Part shown: positions 24,916-33,887 of the stretch, in pieces | Numbering within the stretch: the stretch's first letter is position 1 | Layout: every line of letters begins with the position of its first letter | DNA from: Methylobacterium phyllostachyos | GTDB taxonomy: Bacteria > Pseudomonadota > Alphaproteobacteria > Rhizobiales > Beijerinckiaceae | NCBI RefSeq assembly: GCF_900103445.1 | Contig: NZ_FNHS01000002.1 | Coordinates: forward strand, 62,001 to 126,000 | Direction: 5' to 3' | DNA: 64,000 nt | Notes under the pieces: generated by a model | Seen by the model: the letters and a program-made list of their open reading frames with translations, nothing else | Databases searched by the model: none | What the model was told of the DNA's origin: nothing | Translations under genes and position numbers: made by a program

Positions 24916-26565
24916 ATGCCCCTCGTCCCGCCCCCACGCCCCGCCGCCGCACCCGCGGCGGACATCCCGCCGACCAGCGTGCTGACCGCCAACCAGCCGG
25001 AATGGACGGTGGGCGAACTCGCGGGCGCGCTGAAGCGCACCCTCGAGGATGCGTTCGGCCATGTGCGGCTGCGCGGCGAGATCTCCGGTTATCGCGGGCC
25101 GCACGGCTCGGGCCATGCCTACTTCTCCCTCAAGGACGGGCAGGCGCGGATCGATGCGGTCGTCTGGAAGGGCGTGTTCGGGCGGCTGCGCCAGCGGCCC
25201 CAGGAGGGGCTGGAGGTGATCGCCACCGGCCGCATCACCACCTTCGCTGGAAAATCCTCGTACCAGATTGTGGTCGAGAGCCTGGAGCCGGCCGGGCTTG
25301 GCGCTTGGATGGCCTTGCTCGAGGAGCGCAAGAAGCAGCTCGCTGCCGAGGGCCTGTTCGCCGCGGAGCACAAGCGGCCGATCCCCTACCTGCCCCGCGT
25401 CGTCGGCGTCGTCACGTCGCCCACCGGCGCGGTGATCCGCGACATTCTCCACCGGCTGGAGGATCGCTTTCCGCGCCCCGTCCTCGTCTGGCCCGTGCGC
25501 GTCCAGGGGGATGGTGCCGCCGAGGAGGTCGCGGCGGCGATCCGCGGCTTCAACGCCCTGAAGCCCGGTGGTCCGATCCCGCGTCCGGACGTGCTGATCG
25601 TCGCCCGCGGCGGCGGCTCGATCGAGGATCTCTGGGCCTTCAACGAGGAATGCGTGGTCCGCGCTGCCTTCGAGAGCACGATCCCGCTGATTTCGGCGGT
25701 GGGGCACGAGACCGACACGACCCTGATCGATTACGTCTCCGACCGGCGTGCGCCGACTCCGACGGGCGCCGCCGAGATGGCGGTGCCGGTCCGGGCCGAT
25801 CTGATCGCCACGGTCGCGGATCTCTCCGCCCGGGCAATCGGCGCGGCCGGTCGTCGCATCGAGCGGGATCGGGCGGATCTGCGGGCGCTGGGGCGTGCTC
25901 TGCCCGGGGCCGACGCCCTGCTCTCGGCCAAGCGGCAGCGGCTCGACCTCGCCGATGCGCGACTCGCCCCCGCACTCGCCGCCGGTGCCAGCCGGCACCG
26001 GGCGCGGCTTCAGCTGCTCCTCGACCGGATGGCGCGGCGCTCCCCGGACGTCGCCCTCGCCAACGCTCGCGCGCGGCTGGCGCGGATCGATCACCGGCCG
26101 CTCCACGCCCTGCGCAACGACGTGCAGCGCAAGGGTGAGGCGCTGGTCCAGCTCGGTCGCCGCCTCGTCGTGGCCCGGGAGGCGAGCCTGGAGCGAGCCC
26201 GGGCGCTTCAGGCGCGGCGCACAGACCGTTTGCTCGCCCTCTCCGACCGCCTCGCCCAGGCCGGCGCCCGCAGCGTCGAGCGAAGGCGTGATCGTCTCGC
26301 TGGCTTGGCCGGGCTGCTCGGGTCGCTGAGCTACCACGCGGTGCTGGAGCGCGGTTACGTGCTCGTGCGCGATGCCGCTGGCCTACCGGTGCGCCGGGCC
26401 GGGGATGCGGCCGCCGCGGAGCGTCTGAGCCTGCAATTCTCGGACGGGACCATCGCGGCGGTGCCCGACGGCACCCCGAAGACCGCGGCACCACGCCGAT
26501 CGGTTCGCCCGGCCGCGGACAAGGCGGCCGGGCGAACTGCGACGCGACAGGGCACCCTGTTCTGA
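24916..26565 (+). CDS. xseA: Exodeoxyribonuclease VII large subunit
   Basis: Catalytic subunit of ExoVII, which degrades single-stranded DNA from both ends with XseB. The product is 549 residues: N-terminal OB fold (about 30-130; GEISGYRGPHGSGHAYFSLKD), the catalytic domain (about 140-350; PRVVGVVTSPTGAVIRDI, IARGGGSIEDLW, AVGHETDTTLIDYVSDRRAPTPTGAAE), then a long arginine-rich coiled coil and a C-terminal segment with LERGYVLVRD. xseB is not adjacent. The Nudix gene follows after 3 bp. Confidence 0.95.
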   Translation: MPLVPPPRPAAAPAADIPPTSVLTANQPEWTVGELAGALKRTLEDAFGHVRLRGEISGYRGPHGSGHAYFSLKDGQARIDAVVWKGVFGRLRQRPQEGLEVIATGRITTFAGKSSYQIVVESLEPAGLGAWMALLEERKKQLAAEGLFAAEHKRPIPYLPRVVGVVTSPTGAVIRDILHRLEDRFPRPVLVWPVRVQGDGAAEEVAAAIRGFNALKPGGPIPRPDVLIVARGGGSIEDLWAFNEECVVRAAFESTIPLISAVGHETDTTLIDYVSDRRAPTPTGAAEMAVPVRADLIATVADLSARAIGAAGRRIERDRADLRALGRALPGADALLSAKRQRLDLADARLAPALAAGASRHRARLQLLLDRMARRSPDVALANARARLARIDHRPLHALRNDVQRKGEALVQLGRRLVVAREASLERARALQARRTDRLLALSDRLAQAGARSVERRRDRLAGLAGLLGSLSYHAVLERGYVLVRDAAGLPVRRAGDAAAAERLSLQFSDGTIAAVPDGTPKTAAPRRSVRPAADKAAGRTATRQGTLF

Positions 26566-26568
26566 GAC

Positions 26569-27063
26569 ATGTCCACGCGGTTCGACATCTGGGACGGAAC
26601 CCCGTTCTCGGGTGCGAAGATCGCGCTGACATGGGGTGCCGCCATCATCGCCTATCGCCGCGACGATCGCCCGGACATTCCCTTCCCGGCCTGTTGGGAT
26701 CTTCCTGGCGGCGGCCGGGAGGGCGCGGAATCCCCGGTCGAATGCGCCCTGCGCGAGACCGAGGAGGAGTTTGGGCTCGTCATCGATCCCGGGCGTATCG
26801 TCTGGCTCGGGCGATATCCCAGCTGGTCCGGCGGTGCCGCCCCCAGCTACTTCCTGGCCGCACCTGTGACCGCAGCCGAAACCGCGGGGATCCGCTTCGG
26901 AACCGAAGGCTCCGGCTGGATGCTGATGCCGGCCACGGACTTCGTCGCGCATCCGGAGGCCGTGCCGCATCTGCGCGATCGCCTGGAGGACTATCTGCGG
27001 GCGGCCGGCGCGTGGCCGGAGCGGCGGAGTCAGCCGTCGGACGGCTCCGGCCCGACGCGGTAA
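26569..27063 (+). CDS. Nudix hydrolase
   Basis: A 164-residue Nudix protein of unknown substrate. The box runs from GGGREG to RETEEEFGL, preceded by CWDLPGG. WGAAIIAYRRDD at the N-terminus starts the fold. The C-terminal 20 residues are polar and probably disordered. It is probably cotranscribed with xseA (3-bp gap). Its 3' end overlaps the 3' end of the convergent GNAT gene by 34 bp. Confidence 0.85.
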   Translation: MSTRFDIWDGTPFSGAKIALTWGAAIIAYRRDDRPDIPFPACWDLPGGGREGAESPVECALRETEEEFGLVIDPGRIVWLGRYPSWSGGAAPSYFLAAPVTAAETAGIRFGTEGSGWMLMPATDFVAHPEAVPHLRDRLEDYLRAAGAWPERRSQPSDGSGPTR

Positions 27064-27791
27064 TGATAGCGGTACAGTTCGCGCTCGAAACCGAGGCCAC
27101 GGTAGAGCGCCCGGGCCGGCGTGTTCGCCGCCACGACCTGCAGGCAGGCGGCCCGCGCGCCCTGCGTCCGGCTCCAGCGCAGCAGCGCCCCCACGGCGCG
27201 CCGGGCGTGGCCGCGACCGCGCAGGGGCCCGGGGGTGGCGACCGACTCGATCACCAGCAACTCCCGGTCGAGGACGCCGAAGGCGATCGCGCCGATCCCA
27301 CCCTCGATATGGGCGGTCGCGAAGGCCCGCGGCAGCATCAGGGCGGCGACCGTGTCGCGGAAGACTTGCGCGGCCGCGGCATCGGCTCGGTTGATCGCAT
27401 CGCGCAGAGCCAACCAAGGGGCATCAGGCGCCGTTGAGATCTGGACCGACGGATCCGGCGCCGCCGTCAGATCATCGATGGGGCGGTACAGGGTGCAGGT
27501 CTCGTCGACGACCGTGTAGTCGTCCCGTCCGAGCAGGGGCTCCATCTGCGACGCGATGGCCGGGATCCGGAAGATCGGGCGTTGCCCGAGGCGCGCGTAG
27601 ACCGCGCGGGCTGCCGTGATCGCCGGTTCCGGGGGCCCGCTCCCCCGCATCGGATTGACCGAGTTCTGCCGCTTCGACACGCCGCCCGCGGCGCGCAGCA
27701 GATAGCCGTCCAACAGGATCTGGCGCGGGCTCGGCCAAGCGTTGAGGCACGCCTCCTCCACCTGCCAGGCGAGATCGGGTTCCGCAACCAT
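27030..27791 (-). CDS. GNAT family N-acetyltransferase
   Basis: A 253-residue acetyltransferase. The C-terminal GNAT fold carries LLVIESVATPGPLRGRGHARRA (acetyl-CoA-binding R-x-x-G-x-A type loop) and AANTPARALYRGLGFERELYRYHYR; the N-terminal half (EEACLNAWPSPRQILLDGYLLRAAGG) resembles the extension of COG0456-like two-domain GNATs. ATG 27791 is chosen because upstream sequence belongs to the promoter region shared with the divergent hydrolase fusion gene. Substrate unknown. Confidence 0.82.
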   Translation of the reverse strand: MVAEPDLAWQVEEACLNAWPSPRQILLDGYLLRAAGGVSKRQNSVNPMRGSGPPEPAITAARAVYARLGQRPIFRIPAIASQMEPLLGRDDYTVVDETCTLYRPIDDLTAAPDPSVQISTAPDAPWLALRDAINRADAAAAQVFRDTVAALMLPRAFATAHIEGGIGAIAFGVLDRELLVIESVATPGPLRGRGHARRAVGALLRWSRTQGARAACLQVVAANTPARALYRGLGFERELYRYHYRVGPEPSDG

Positions 27792-27926
27792 CACAGCCTC
27801 CGGCTTGGGTGATCGCACGGGACTGCGATCGGGCCAACGGCTCCGTCTACAGGTCTTTTCGGAAGATCTCGGCCATGCGGCGTCGCGTACGCTTGAAGCG
27901 TATTCGGCCCGCGCGATGTCCCCGCC

Positions 27927-29366
27927 ATGTCCGAACCTGAAATCCTGTTCTGCCTGCACTTTCTCGGCGGAAGTGCCCGTAGCTGGGCACCACTTGCCCA
28001 GGCGCTTGACGGCGCGTTGACTTGCGAACCCATAGACTTGCCGGGTTTCGGGCAGGAAGCGGGCAGGACGGAATTCTCCGTCGATGCGATGGCCGACCAC
28101 GTGGCGGAGGCGATCCGTGCGCATGCGCCCGCCGCCTTCGCGATCGCGGGCCACAGCATGGGCGCCAAGGTCGCGCTGGCGCTCGCCCGCCGCGCCGAGG
28201 ACGGTGCCCCCGGTCTTCAAGGGCTCACGGGTCTGATCCTGGTTTCCGGCTCGCCGCCGAGCCCCGAGCCGATCCCGGAGGAGCGTCGGTCGACGATGCG
28301 CGCCTGGATCGACGCGGATACCGAGACGCGCCAGCGGGAGGCGCGGAGCTTCGTGCGAGCGAATGTCGGGAGCGATCTCGATGCCGACACCGAGGACAAG
28401 GCGGTGGACGACGTGCTGCGGGCCTCGCCCGAGGCCTGGAAGGCTTGGCTCTCCAGCGGCGCGAACGAGGATTGGTGCCGCCGGGTCGGCGTCCTGCGTA
28501 CGCCGGCGCTGATCCTGGCCGGATCGGAGGATGCCGATCTCGGCCCCGACGCGCAGTGCGCCCTGATGGCCCCACATTTCGCAGACCAGCGCCTCATCAC
28601 CCTCGACGGCGTTGGCCATCTTCTGCCGCTGGAGCGCCCGGAAACGCTGGCGACCCTGGTGCTCGACGCGATCCATGTGCGGCCGCACCAACCGGAGATG
28701 GCGCCGCCTCACGTGCCGCCCGCTTACGCGGCGCTGATCGCATCCGATCGCGTCAACAGCCGCCTGCGCGGGGCCCTCGATACGCGCGCCGAGCCGCCCG
28801 ATCCTGCCTACAACCCGCAAGCCCTCGACCCCGTGGAACTCGGAATCCTGCGGGCCGTGCTCGCCCGGGTCCTGCCGATGCCCGGCCTCGACCTCGCCGC
28901 CCGGATCGACCGGCGCCTCGCCGCTGGCGCGGGCGACGGCTGGCGCTTCTCCGCCCTGCCGCCCGATCCGGACGCCTATCGAGCGGCCCTGCGCACTTTG
29001 GACGCCGCCGCCCGTGCCGCCCATGGCCGCCCCTTCGTGGTCCTCGATGGTACCGATCAGGACGCCCTGCTCACCCTCTGCGAACGGGCCGAACTGACGG
29101 TCCTCGGGTTGCTCGGCGGCCGGCTCGATGCCGACCGGATGCGGTTCTGGTTCGAGGATCTGCGCTCCGATGCGGTCCGGCTCTGGCTTGGCCATCCGGC
29201 CGCGCTGGCCCGGATCGGTTTCTCGGGGATCGGCGTCGGCGGCGACCGGCCGGGGGAGATCGCCCGGGACCTGCCGGGCTTCCGCGAAACCGGACTCGAC
29301 GCGCCGGAGCCCTGGGAGCCCAAGCCACAGACGATCATGCCGCAGCAGATGGAGGACGGACGATGA
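27927..29366 (+). CDS. Alpha/beta hydrolase fused to a gluconate-2-dehydrogenase subunit 3-like domain
   Basis: A 479-residue two-domain protein. Residues 1-250 are an alpha/beta hydrolase: [10 protein letters not shown], nucleophile elbow GHSMG (Ser 77), an Asp around AGSEDADL and His in GVGHLLPLE. Residues about 285-470 resemble gluconate_2-dh3, the small subunit that accompanies membrane sugar dehydrogenases ([22 protein letters not shown]). No Tat or Sec signal is visible, unlike usual secreted subunit 3 proteins. It overlaps the GMC oxidoreductase gene by ATGA, so the two are translationally coupled. The fusion suggests that the product of the oxidoreductase (for example a lactone) is hydrolysed on the spot; this is inference. 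Confidence 0.75.
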   Translation: MSEPEILFCLHFLGGSARSWAPLAQALDGALTCEPIDLPGFGQEAGRTEFSVDAMADHVAEAIRAHAPAAFAIAGHSMGAKVALALARRAEDGAPGLQGLTGLILVSGSPPSPEPIPEERRSTMRAWIDADTETRQREARSFVRANVGSDLDADTEDKAVDDVLRASPEAWKAWLSSGANEDWCRRVGVLRTPALILAGSEDADLGPDAQCALMAPHFADQRLITLDGVGHLLPLERPETLATLVLDAIHVRPHQPEMAPPHVPPAYAALIASDRVNSRLRGALDTRAEPPDPAYNPQALDPVELGILRAVLARVLPMPGLDLAARIDRRLAAGAGDGWRFSALPPDPDAYRAALRTLDAAARAAHGRPFVVLDGTDQDALLTLCERAELTVLGLLGGRLDADRMRFWFEDLRSDAVRLWLGHPAALARIGFSGIGVGGDRPGEIARDLPGFRETGLDAPEPWEPKPQTIMPQQMEDGR

Positions 29367-30910
29367 ACCTCGCGGGGATGCGGAGCTACCGCGAGGACGA
29401 TGTCGTCGATGCGGTGATCGTCGGTACCGGGGCGGGCGGCGCCCCGCTCCTGGCGCGCCTCGCCGCGGCCGGCCTGAAGGTCGTGGCGCTGGAAGCCGGA
29501 CCGAACTTCACGCCGGAACGCTTCGCCTTCGACGAAACGCTGGCCGACGAGATCTACTGGACCGGAGAGCGCCTGAGCGGCGGCTCGACGCCGGAGGCCT
29601 TCGGGGGCAATAACAGCGGCACCGGCGTCGGCGGCTCGACGCTGCACTGGGGTGCCTTCGTCCCCCGTGCCGATGCCCGGGACCTTCAGCTCCACACGGA
29701 GTCCGGCGAGGGTGTCGACTGGCCGCTCGGCTACGACGAACTGGTGCCGTACTACGAGCGGGTCGAGCGGTTCATCGGTGTCTCGGGGGCGCAGGACTAT
29801 CCCTGGGATCGGGACCGGCGCTATCCCCTGCCCCCGGTGCCCCGCAACGGTCCGGCGCAGATCATGGCGCAGGCCTGCGAGGCGCGCGGCATCCGCTGGG
29901 CGGATGCGCCCGCCGCCGTCGTCTCGCGGGACTTCCAGTCCGAGGACGGCCCCCTGCGGGAGGCCTGCATCAATTGCGGCTACTGCCACCAGGGCTGCCG
30001 CAACGGCGCCAAGACCAGCATGGATGTGACCTACCTGCCGCTGGCGCTGGCCCGCGGCGCGGAGATCCGGGCGGAGGCCTTCGTGCACCGCCTGGAGCGC
30101 GGCGCCGACGGGCGGGTGAACGCGGTGGTCTACCGGCAGGATGGCCAGGACAAGCGCCAGCGCTGCGCGGCGGTCTTCCTCTGCGCCGGCGCCGTCGAGA
30201 CGCCGCGGCTGCTGCTGCATCTCGGGATGGCCAATTCCAGCGATCAGGTCGGCCGCAACTATATGGGCCACGTGGCGACCCAGGTCTGGGGCACGTTCCC
30301 GCACGAAGTCCGGATGAATCGCGGCTATCCCTCGTCGCTCATCACCGAGGATTTCATCCGCCCAGGGGCCGATTTCGCTGGGGGCTACCTGATCCAGAGC
30401 CTGGGCGTGGTGCCGGTAACCTTCGGAAATGCCGTAGCGCGCGGACGCGGCCTGTGGGGCAAGCCGCTCCTCAACTACCTCGACCGCTACAACCATCTCG
30501 CCGGCATCGGCATCAACGGCGAGACCCTGCCCTGCGACGCCAACGTGCTGACGCTCTCCGACGAGACCGACGCGAACGGCGTGCGGAAAGCCCATGTCAA
30601 CTTCGGCTACAGCACCAACGAGAACCGCCTCAACGCCCACGCCACGCAGGTGATGCGCGGGTTGTGGGAAGAGGCCGGCGCCGAGGACATCTGGGTTCTG
30701 GAGCGCGTCGCCCACACGCTCGGCACCTGCCGGATGGGGCGCGACGGGTCGAGTGCCGTTGTCGACCCCTATGGACGAAGCTTCGACATCGACAACCTGT
30801 GGATCTGCGACGGCTCGACGTTCCCGAGTTCGCTGGCCGCCAATCCGGCCCTCACCATCATGGCGCTGAGCCTGCGGACTGCGGAAGCGTTCCTGGCCGG
30901 TCGGCCCTGA
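29363..30910 (+). CDS. GMC family oxidoreductase (sugar/alcohol dehydrogenase, FAD)
   Basis: A 515-residue flavoprotein. The FAD-binding [17 protein letters not shown] is at about residue 20, [10 protein letters not shown] is the GMC ADP/FAD contact, and the C-terminal active-site region has HTLGTCRMG and [15 protein letters not shown] cysteine cluster [11 protein letters not shown] (about 202-212) is typical of gluconate- and FAD-glucose-dehydrogenase catalytic subunits, where it binds a 3Fe-4S cluster. No cytochrome c partner subunit is encoded beside it; the acceptor is unknown. It starts within the stop of the hydrolase/subunit-3 fusion gene. Confidence 0.85.
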   Translation: MNLAGMRSYREDDVVDAVIVGTGAGGAPLLARLAAAGLKVVALEAGPNFTPERFAFDETLADEIYWTGERLSGGSTPEAFGGNNSGTGVGGSTLHWGAFVPRADARDLQLHTESGEGVDWPLGYDELVPYYERVERFIGVSGAQDYPWDRDRRYPLPPVPRNGPAQIMAQACEARGIRWADAPAAVVSRDFQSEDGPLREACINCGYCHQGCRNGAKTSMDVTYLPLALARGAEIRAEAFVHRLERGADGRVNAVVYRQDGQDKRQRCAAVFLCAGAVETPRLLLHLGMANSSDQVGRNYMGHVATQVWGTFPHEVRMNRGYPSSLITEDFIRPGADFAGGYLIQSLGVVPVTFGNAVARGRGLWGKPLLNYLDRYNHLAGIGINGETLPCDANVLTLSDETDANGVRKAHVNFGYSTNENRLNAHATQVMRGLWEEAGAEDIWVLERVAHTLGTCRMGRDGSSAVVDPYGRSFDIDNLWICDGSTFPSSLAANPALTIMALSLRTAEAFLAGRP

Positions 30911-30917
30911 GAACGCT

Positions 30918-31634
30918 TCAGGACACCGCGGCGCGCAGCTCCGCCAGCCCGCGCCGCTGGTGACCCTGCGCGTCGAAATTCCCGGGATCGAGCCACGCCG
31001 CGAAGCCGGCGCGGACCTTGGGCCATTCCGTGTCGGTAATGGAAAACCACGCGGTGTCACGGGAGCGGCCCTTCACCACGACGGCGTTGCGAAAGAGGCC
31101 CTCGGCGGTGAAACCCAGTCGCAAAGCCGCCGCCCGGGACGGCGCGTTGAGGCTGTCGCATTTCCACTCGTAGCGGCGGTAGCCCAGCTCGTCGAACGCG
31201 CGGGACATCATCAGCGCCATGGCTTCCGTGGACGCAGGCGTCCGTTGCAGGCCGGGTCCGAAATTGAGGTGGCCGACCTCGATCACACCATTGGCTGGAT
31301 CGATCCGTAGATACGCCGCTAGTCCCAGTGGCGCGTCGCTTCCGCGGTCGAGGATCGTGTGGAACAGCGGATCCTCGCTCGCCGCCCGGGCTTCGAGCCG
31401 GTCCCGGAATTCCGCCGCGCTCTCGGGCATCTCGTCGGGGAGATAGGTCCAGCCGCGTGGGTCGGGCGCGGCGCTGTAGGCCGCGAACAGGCCAGCGGCG
31501 TGTGCCGCGGCATCCAGCGGCACCAGCCGGCAGGTCCGGCCCTCCATGGCGGATCTCGGTGGTCGGGGGCGTGGTCGCCAACCCGGCAAGTCCGGGCCGA
31601 TGGGTTGGCCGTAGGCGTTGACGCGCGTGCTCAT
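30918..31634 (-). CDS. GNAT family N-acetyltransferase (RimJ/RimL-like)
   Basis: A 238-residue RimJ/RimL-type acetyltransferase. EGRTCRLVPLDAAAHAAGLF is the family entry segment, VIEVGHLNFGPGLQRTPAST the acetyl-CoA-binding region, and YRRYEWKCDSLNAPSRAAALRLG the last core motif. An N-terminal stretch VNAYGQPIGPDLPGW matches the subfamily often found with PaiB-like proteins. Its ATG overlaps the paiB-like stop (ATGA), so the two form an operon. It converges on the GMC gene with a 7-bp gap. Confidence 0.85.
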   Translation of the reverse strand: MSTRVNAYGQPIGPDLPGWRPRPRPPRSAMEGRTCRLVPLDAAAHAAGLFAAYSAAPDPRGWTYLPDEMPESAAEFRDRLEARAASEDPLFHTILDRGSDAPLGLAAYLRIDPANGVIEVGHLNFGPGLQRTPASTEAMALMMSRAFDELGYRRYEWKCDSLNAPSRAAALRLGFTAEGLFRNAVVVKGRSRDTAWFSITDTEWPKVRAGFAAWLDPGNFDAQGHQRRGLAELRAAVS

Positions 31635-32257
31635 GATCCGCTCCGTTCGGCGACTAGCTTGGCGAGGTCGGCTTCGCCCGCCGCCTGAAGCCCCGCGATG
31701 ACGCCCGTCCGGTCGGCCGCGGACCGGTTCTGGCTCATCTTCCATTTGCCTTCGAGATGCGTGATCGCGATCTCCACGCCGATCAGCGCCTGCACCTGCG
31801 CGGCGACGAACGACTCCGGTGCGTCCGATACGGCCCAAGGCTCGGCCCGCGGCGCCTCGCGCAGGGCGGTCAGATCCGCGATCTGCCGCCGCAGCCACGC
31901 CGGATCCTCGATGACCCGCGGCCGGCCCCTCACCTGGACGATCGCGTAGTTCCAAGTCGGCACCACGCGGCCGTGCTCGCGCTTGCTCGCGTACCAGCTC
32001 GGGCTGACATAGCCCTCCGGCCCCTGGAACACGACAAGGCCCTCCCCCACGACGGCCAGATCCTGAGCCTGCGGGTTTGCCCGAGCGAGATGGGCCCGCA
32101 GCATCCCGTATCCCCCGTTCACATCGAGAAGAAACGGGATCGGGTTGGCGATCAGGCCCCCCGGCCCGGCCGTGACCAGCAGGCCGAGCGGGTGCGCGCG
32201 GATCAGCGCGTGCTGCGCGTCGCGGGACTCCTCCCTGAAGTGCGGTGGCTGATACAC
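31631..32257 (-). CDS. PaiB family FMN-binding protein
   Basis: A 208-residue protein of the FMN-binding negative regulator (PaiB) family: MYQPPHFRE start, ANPIPFLLD, SPSWYASKREHGRVVPTWNYA and HLEGKWKMSQNRSAADR. In Bacillus, paiAB encodes an acetyltransferase and this protein; here too an acetyltransferase gene follows in the operon. Despite the name, the fold is a flavin-reductase-like barrel and its role is unclear. It is divergent from a MocR-type regulator gene, probably its controller. Confidence 0.88.
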   Translation of the reverse strand: MYQPPHFREESRDAQHALIRAHPLGLLVTAGPGGLIANPIPFLLDVNGGYGMLRAHLARANPQAQDLAVVGEGLVVFQGPEGYVSPSWYASKREHGRVVPTWNYAIVQVRGRPRVIEDPAWLRRQIADLTALREAPRAEPWAVSDAPESFVAAQVQALIGVEIAITHLEGKWKMSQNRSAADRTGVIAGLQAAGEADLAKLVAERSGS

Positions 32258-32306
32258 GAGGCCTGTCCTGTCCGGGACGTTGCGACAGCCATGCTTGACG
32301 CCATGC

Positions 32307-32349
32307 TGGACCAGACAAAAGGTCCAGTTTCGAGAAATCGACTGGACCG
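32307..32349. promoter_or_regulatory. Three copies of CTGGACC: candidate MocR operator
   Basis: CTGGACC occurs at 32307-32313 and 32343-32349 and, in inverse orientation (GGTCCAG), at 32322-32328. The last two extend to an 8-bp inverted repeat (GGTCCAGT/ACTGGACC). All lie in the 101-bp region between the paiB-like gene and the divergent MocR gene. MocR proteins typically bind repeated half-sites in such regions, so this is a strong operator candidate for both promoters. Confidence 0.6.
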
Positions 32350-32358
32350 CTTTGCGCC

Positions 32359-33849
32359 ATGGCTCGGGGCCCGCTGCCGCTACCTGTCAGCCTCGATCCG
32401 GCTGCATCGCTGCCGCTGCACGTGCAACTGCGCGAGGGATTGCGTGCGGCGATCCTCGAGCGCCGCTTGCCGCGTGGTGCGCGGCTGCCGGCGTCGCGTG
32501 AGCTTGCGGCCGATCTCGGCTGTGCCCGCGGCACGGTCGTGCTCGCCCTGGAGCAACTCACCGCCGAAGGCTATCTGACAGCACGGCCGGGCGCGGCGAC
32601 CCGGGTGGCCGCCAGCCTGCCGGACGATGCGGTCCCGTCCTTCAGCCAGCCTCGAGAGCCCATATCCGCATCGGCGCCGCGGCTGTCGCGGCGGGGCGCC
32701 CGGCTCGCGGCGGCACCGCACCGTCGCTATCTGGCGGGATCGGCTGCACCCGACGCGTTCGCGCTGGGGCGGCCGGCCCTCGACGCGTTTCCCTATGCGG
32801 TCTGGGCGCGCCTGCTCCAGGCCGAGTGGCGCCGGGGGCCGGCAGGACAACCGGATCCCCGCGGCGCGCCGGAACTGCGACGCGCGATCTCCGCCTATCT
32901 CGCCCAGGCGCGCGGCGTCGCCTGCGAAGCCGACGACGTCATCGTCACCGCGGGCATCCGTCAAAGCCTGCGGCTCCTCGCGGAACTGTTGCTCGATCCC
33001 GGGGAGACGGCCCTGGTCGAGGAGCCGGGTTTTCCCGGGATCGCGCAGGCTCTGGCGAGCGCAGGGCTCCGGACGGTTCCCATCCCGATCGGTCCGGGTG
33101 GGCTCTCGGTCATTCAGGCTGAGGCCTCGATGCCGGGCGCCCGCCTCGCCGTGGTGACGCCGGCCCATCACTATCCGCTCGGCCACACCATGAGCCTTGA
33201 GCGTCGCCTCGATCTCCTGGCCTGGGCGGATGCGGCCGGCGGCTGGATCGTCGAGGACGATTACGACGGCGCCTACCGGTATGCCGGGCGTCCGCTTGCG
33301 CCGCTGCGTGCCCTCGATCGTGCCGGCCGGGTCATCTACGTCGGCAGCTTCTCCAAGCTCCTGTTGCCGGCCCTCGGCCTCAGCTACCTCGTCCTACCGC
33401 GCGGGCTCGTGACGCCGGTCAACCAAGCGCTTGCCGAAATCGGCCCCGTGCCGCCCGGGATCGGGCAATGGGCGCTCGCGCGGTTCATCGAGGATGGCCA
33501 CCTCGCCAGCCACCTGCGTCGGACCCGGCGCCTCTACGGCCTGCGTCAGGAGTGTCTGGTGGAGGCCGCTGCGCGCTTCGCCAAGAGCATCATCGCGGTT
33601 GCGCCGATGGAGGGTGGCATGCACCTCATCGCCAGACCCGGGCCCGCCTGGGCGTCGGGCCTTACCGATCGCGATGCCGCCGCCGCGCTCGGCGCAGCCG
33701 GCATCTCCGCGGTGGCGCTGTCGACCTATCACGCGGGCGCACCGCAGCCCGGGTTGCTGCTCGGTTACGCTGCGGTACCGGAGCGCGCGATCGAGCCGGC
33801 GGTCCGGCGCATGGCGGAGGTGCTGCGGGCGGCGTCCGGACCGTCGTAG
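32359..33849 (+). CDS. MocR family transcriptional regulator (GntR helix-turn-helix plus aminotransferase domain)
   Basis: A 496-residue PLP-binding regulator. Residues about 12-75 form a GntR winged helix (LPLHVQLREGLRAAILERRL, LPASRELAADLGCARGTVV). Residues 120-490 are a fold-type I aminotransferase domain, with VTAGIRQSLRLLAELL, DDYDGAYRYAG, and the PLP lysine in GSFSKLLLPALG. It probably controls the divergent paiB/acetyltransferase pair in response to an amine or PLP-linked ligand (inference from position). ATG 32359 lies directly after the repeated CTGGACC sites. Confidence 0.9.
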   Translation: MARGPLPLPVSLDPAASLPLHVQLREGLRAAILERRLPRGARLPASRELAADLGCARGTVVLALEQLTAEGYLTARPGAATRVAASLPDDAVPSFSQPREPISASAPRLSRRGARLAAAPHRRYLAGSAAPDAFALGRPALDAFPYAVWARLLQAEWRRGPAGQPDPRGAPELRRAISAYLAQARGVACEADDVIVTAGIRQSLRLLAELLLDPGETALVEEPGFPGIAQALASAGLRTVPIPIGPGGLSVIQAEASMPGARLAVVTPAHHYPLGHTMSLERRLDLLAWADAAGGWIVEDDYDGAYRYAGRPLAPLRALDRAGRVIYVGSFSKLLLPALGLSYLVLPRGLVTPVNQALAEIGPVPPGIGQWALARFIEDGHLASHLRRTRRLYGLRQECLVEAAARFAKSIIAVAPMEGGMHLIARPGPAWASGLTDRDAAAALGAAGISAVALSTYHAGAPQPGLLLGYAAVPERAIEPAVRRMAEVLRAASGPS

Positions 33850-33887
33850 ATTGACCGGGGCTGTGTCAGCCGGCTCAGATCGGGTGC

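Noticed and set aside
24840..26138. A plus-strand frame continuing for 1.3 kb after the ParE-like toxin
   Set aside because: It is out of phase with xseA and arginine/glycine-rich, a shadow of the xseA coding sequence; only the first 94 codons look like protein.
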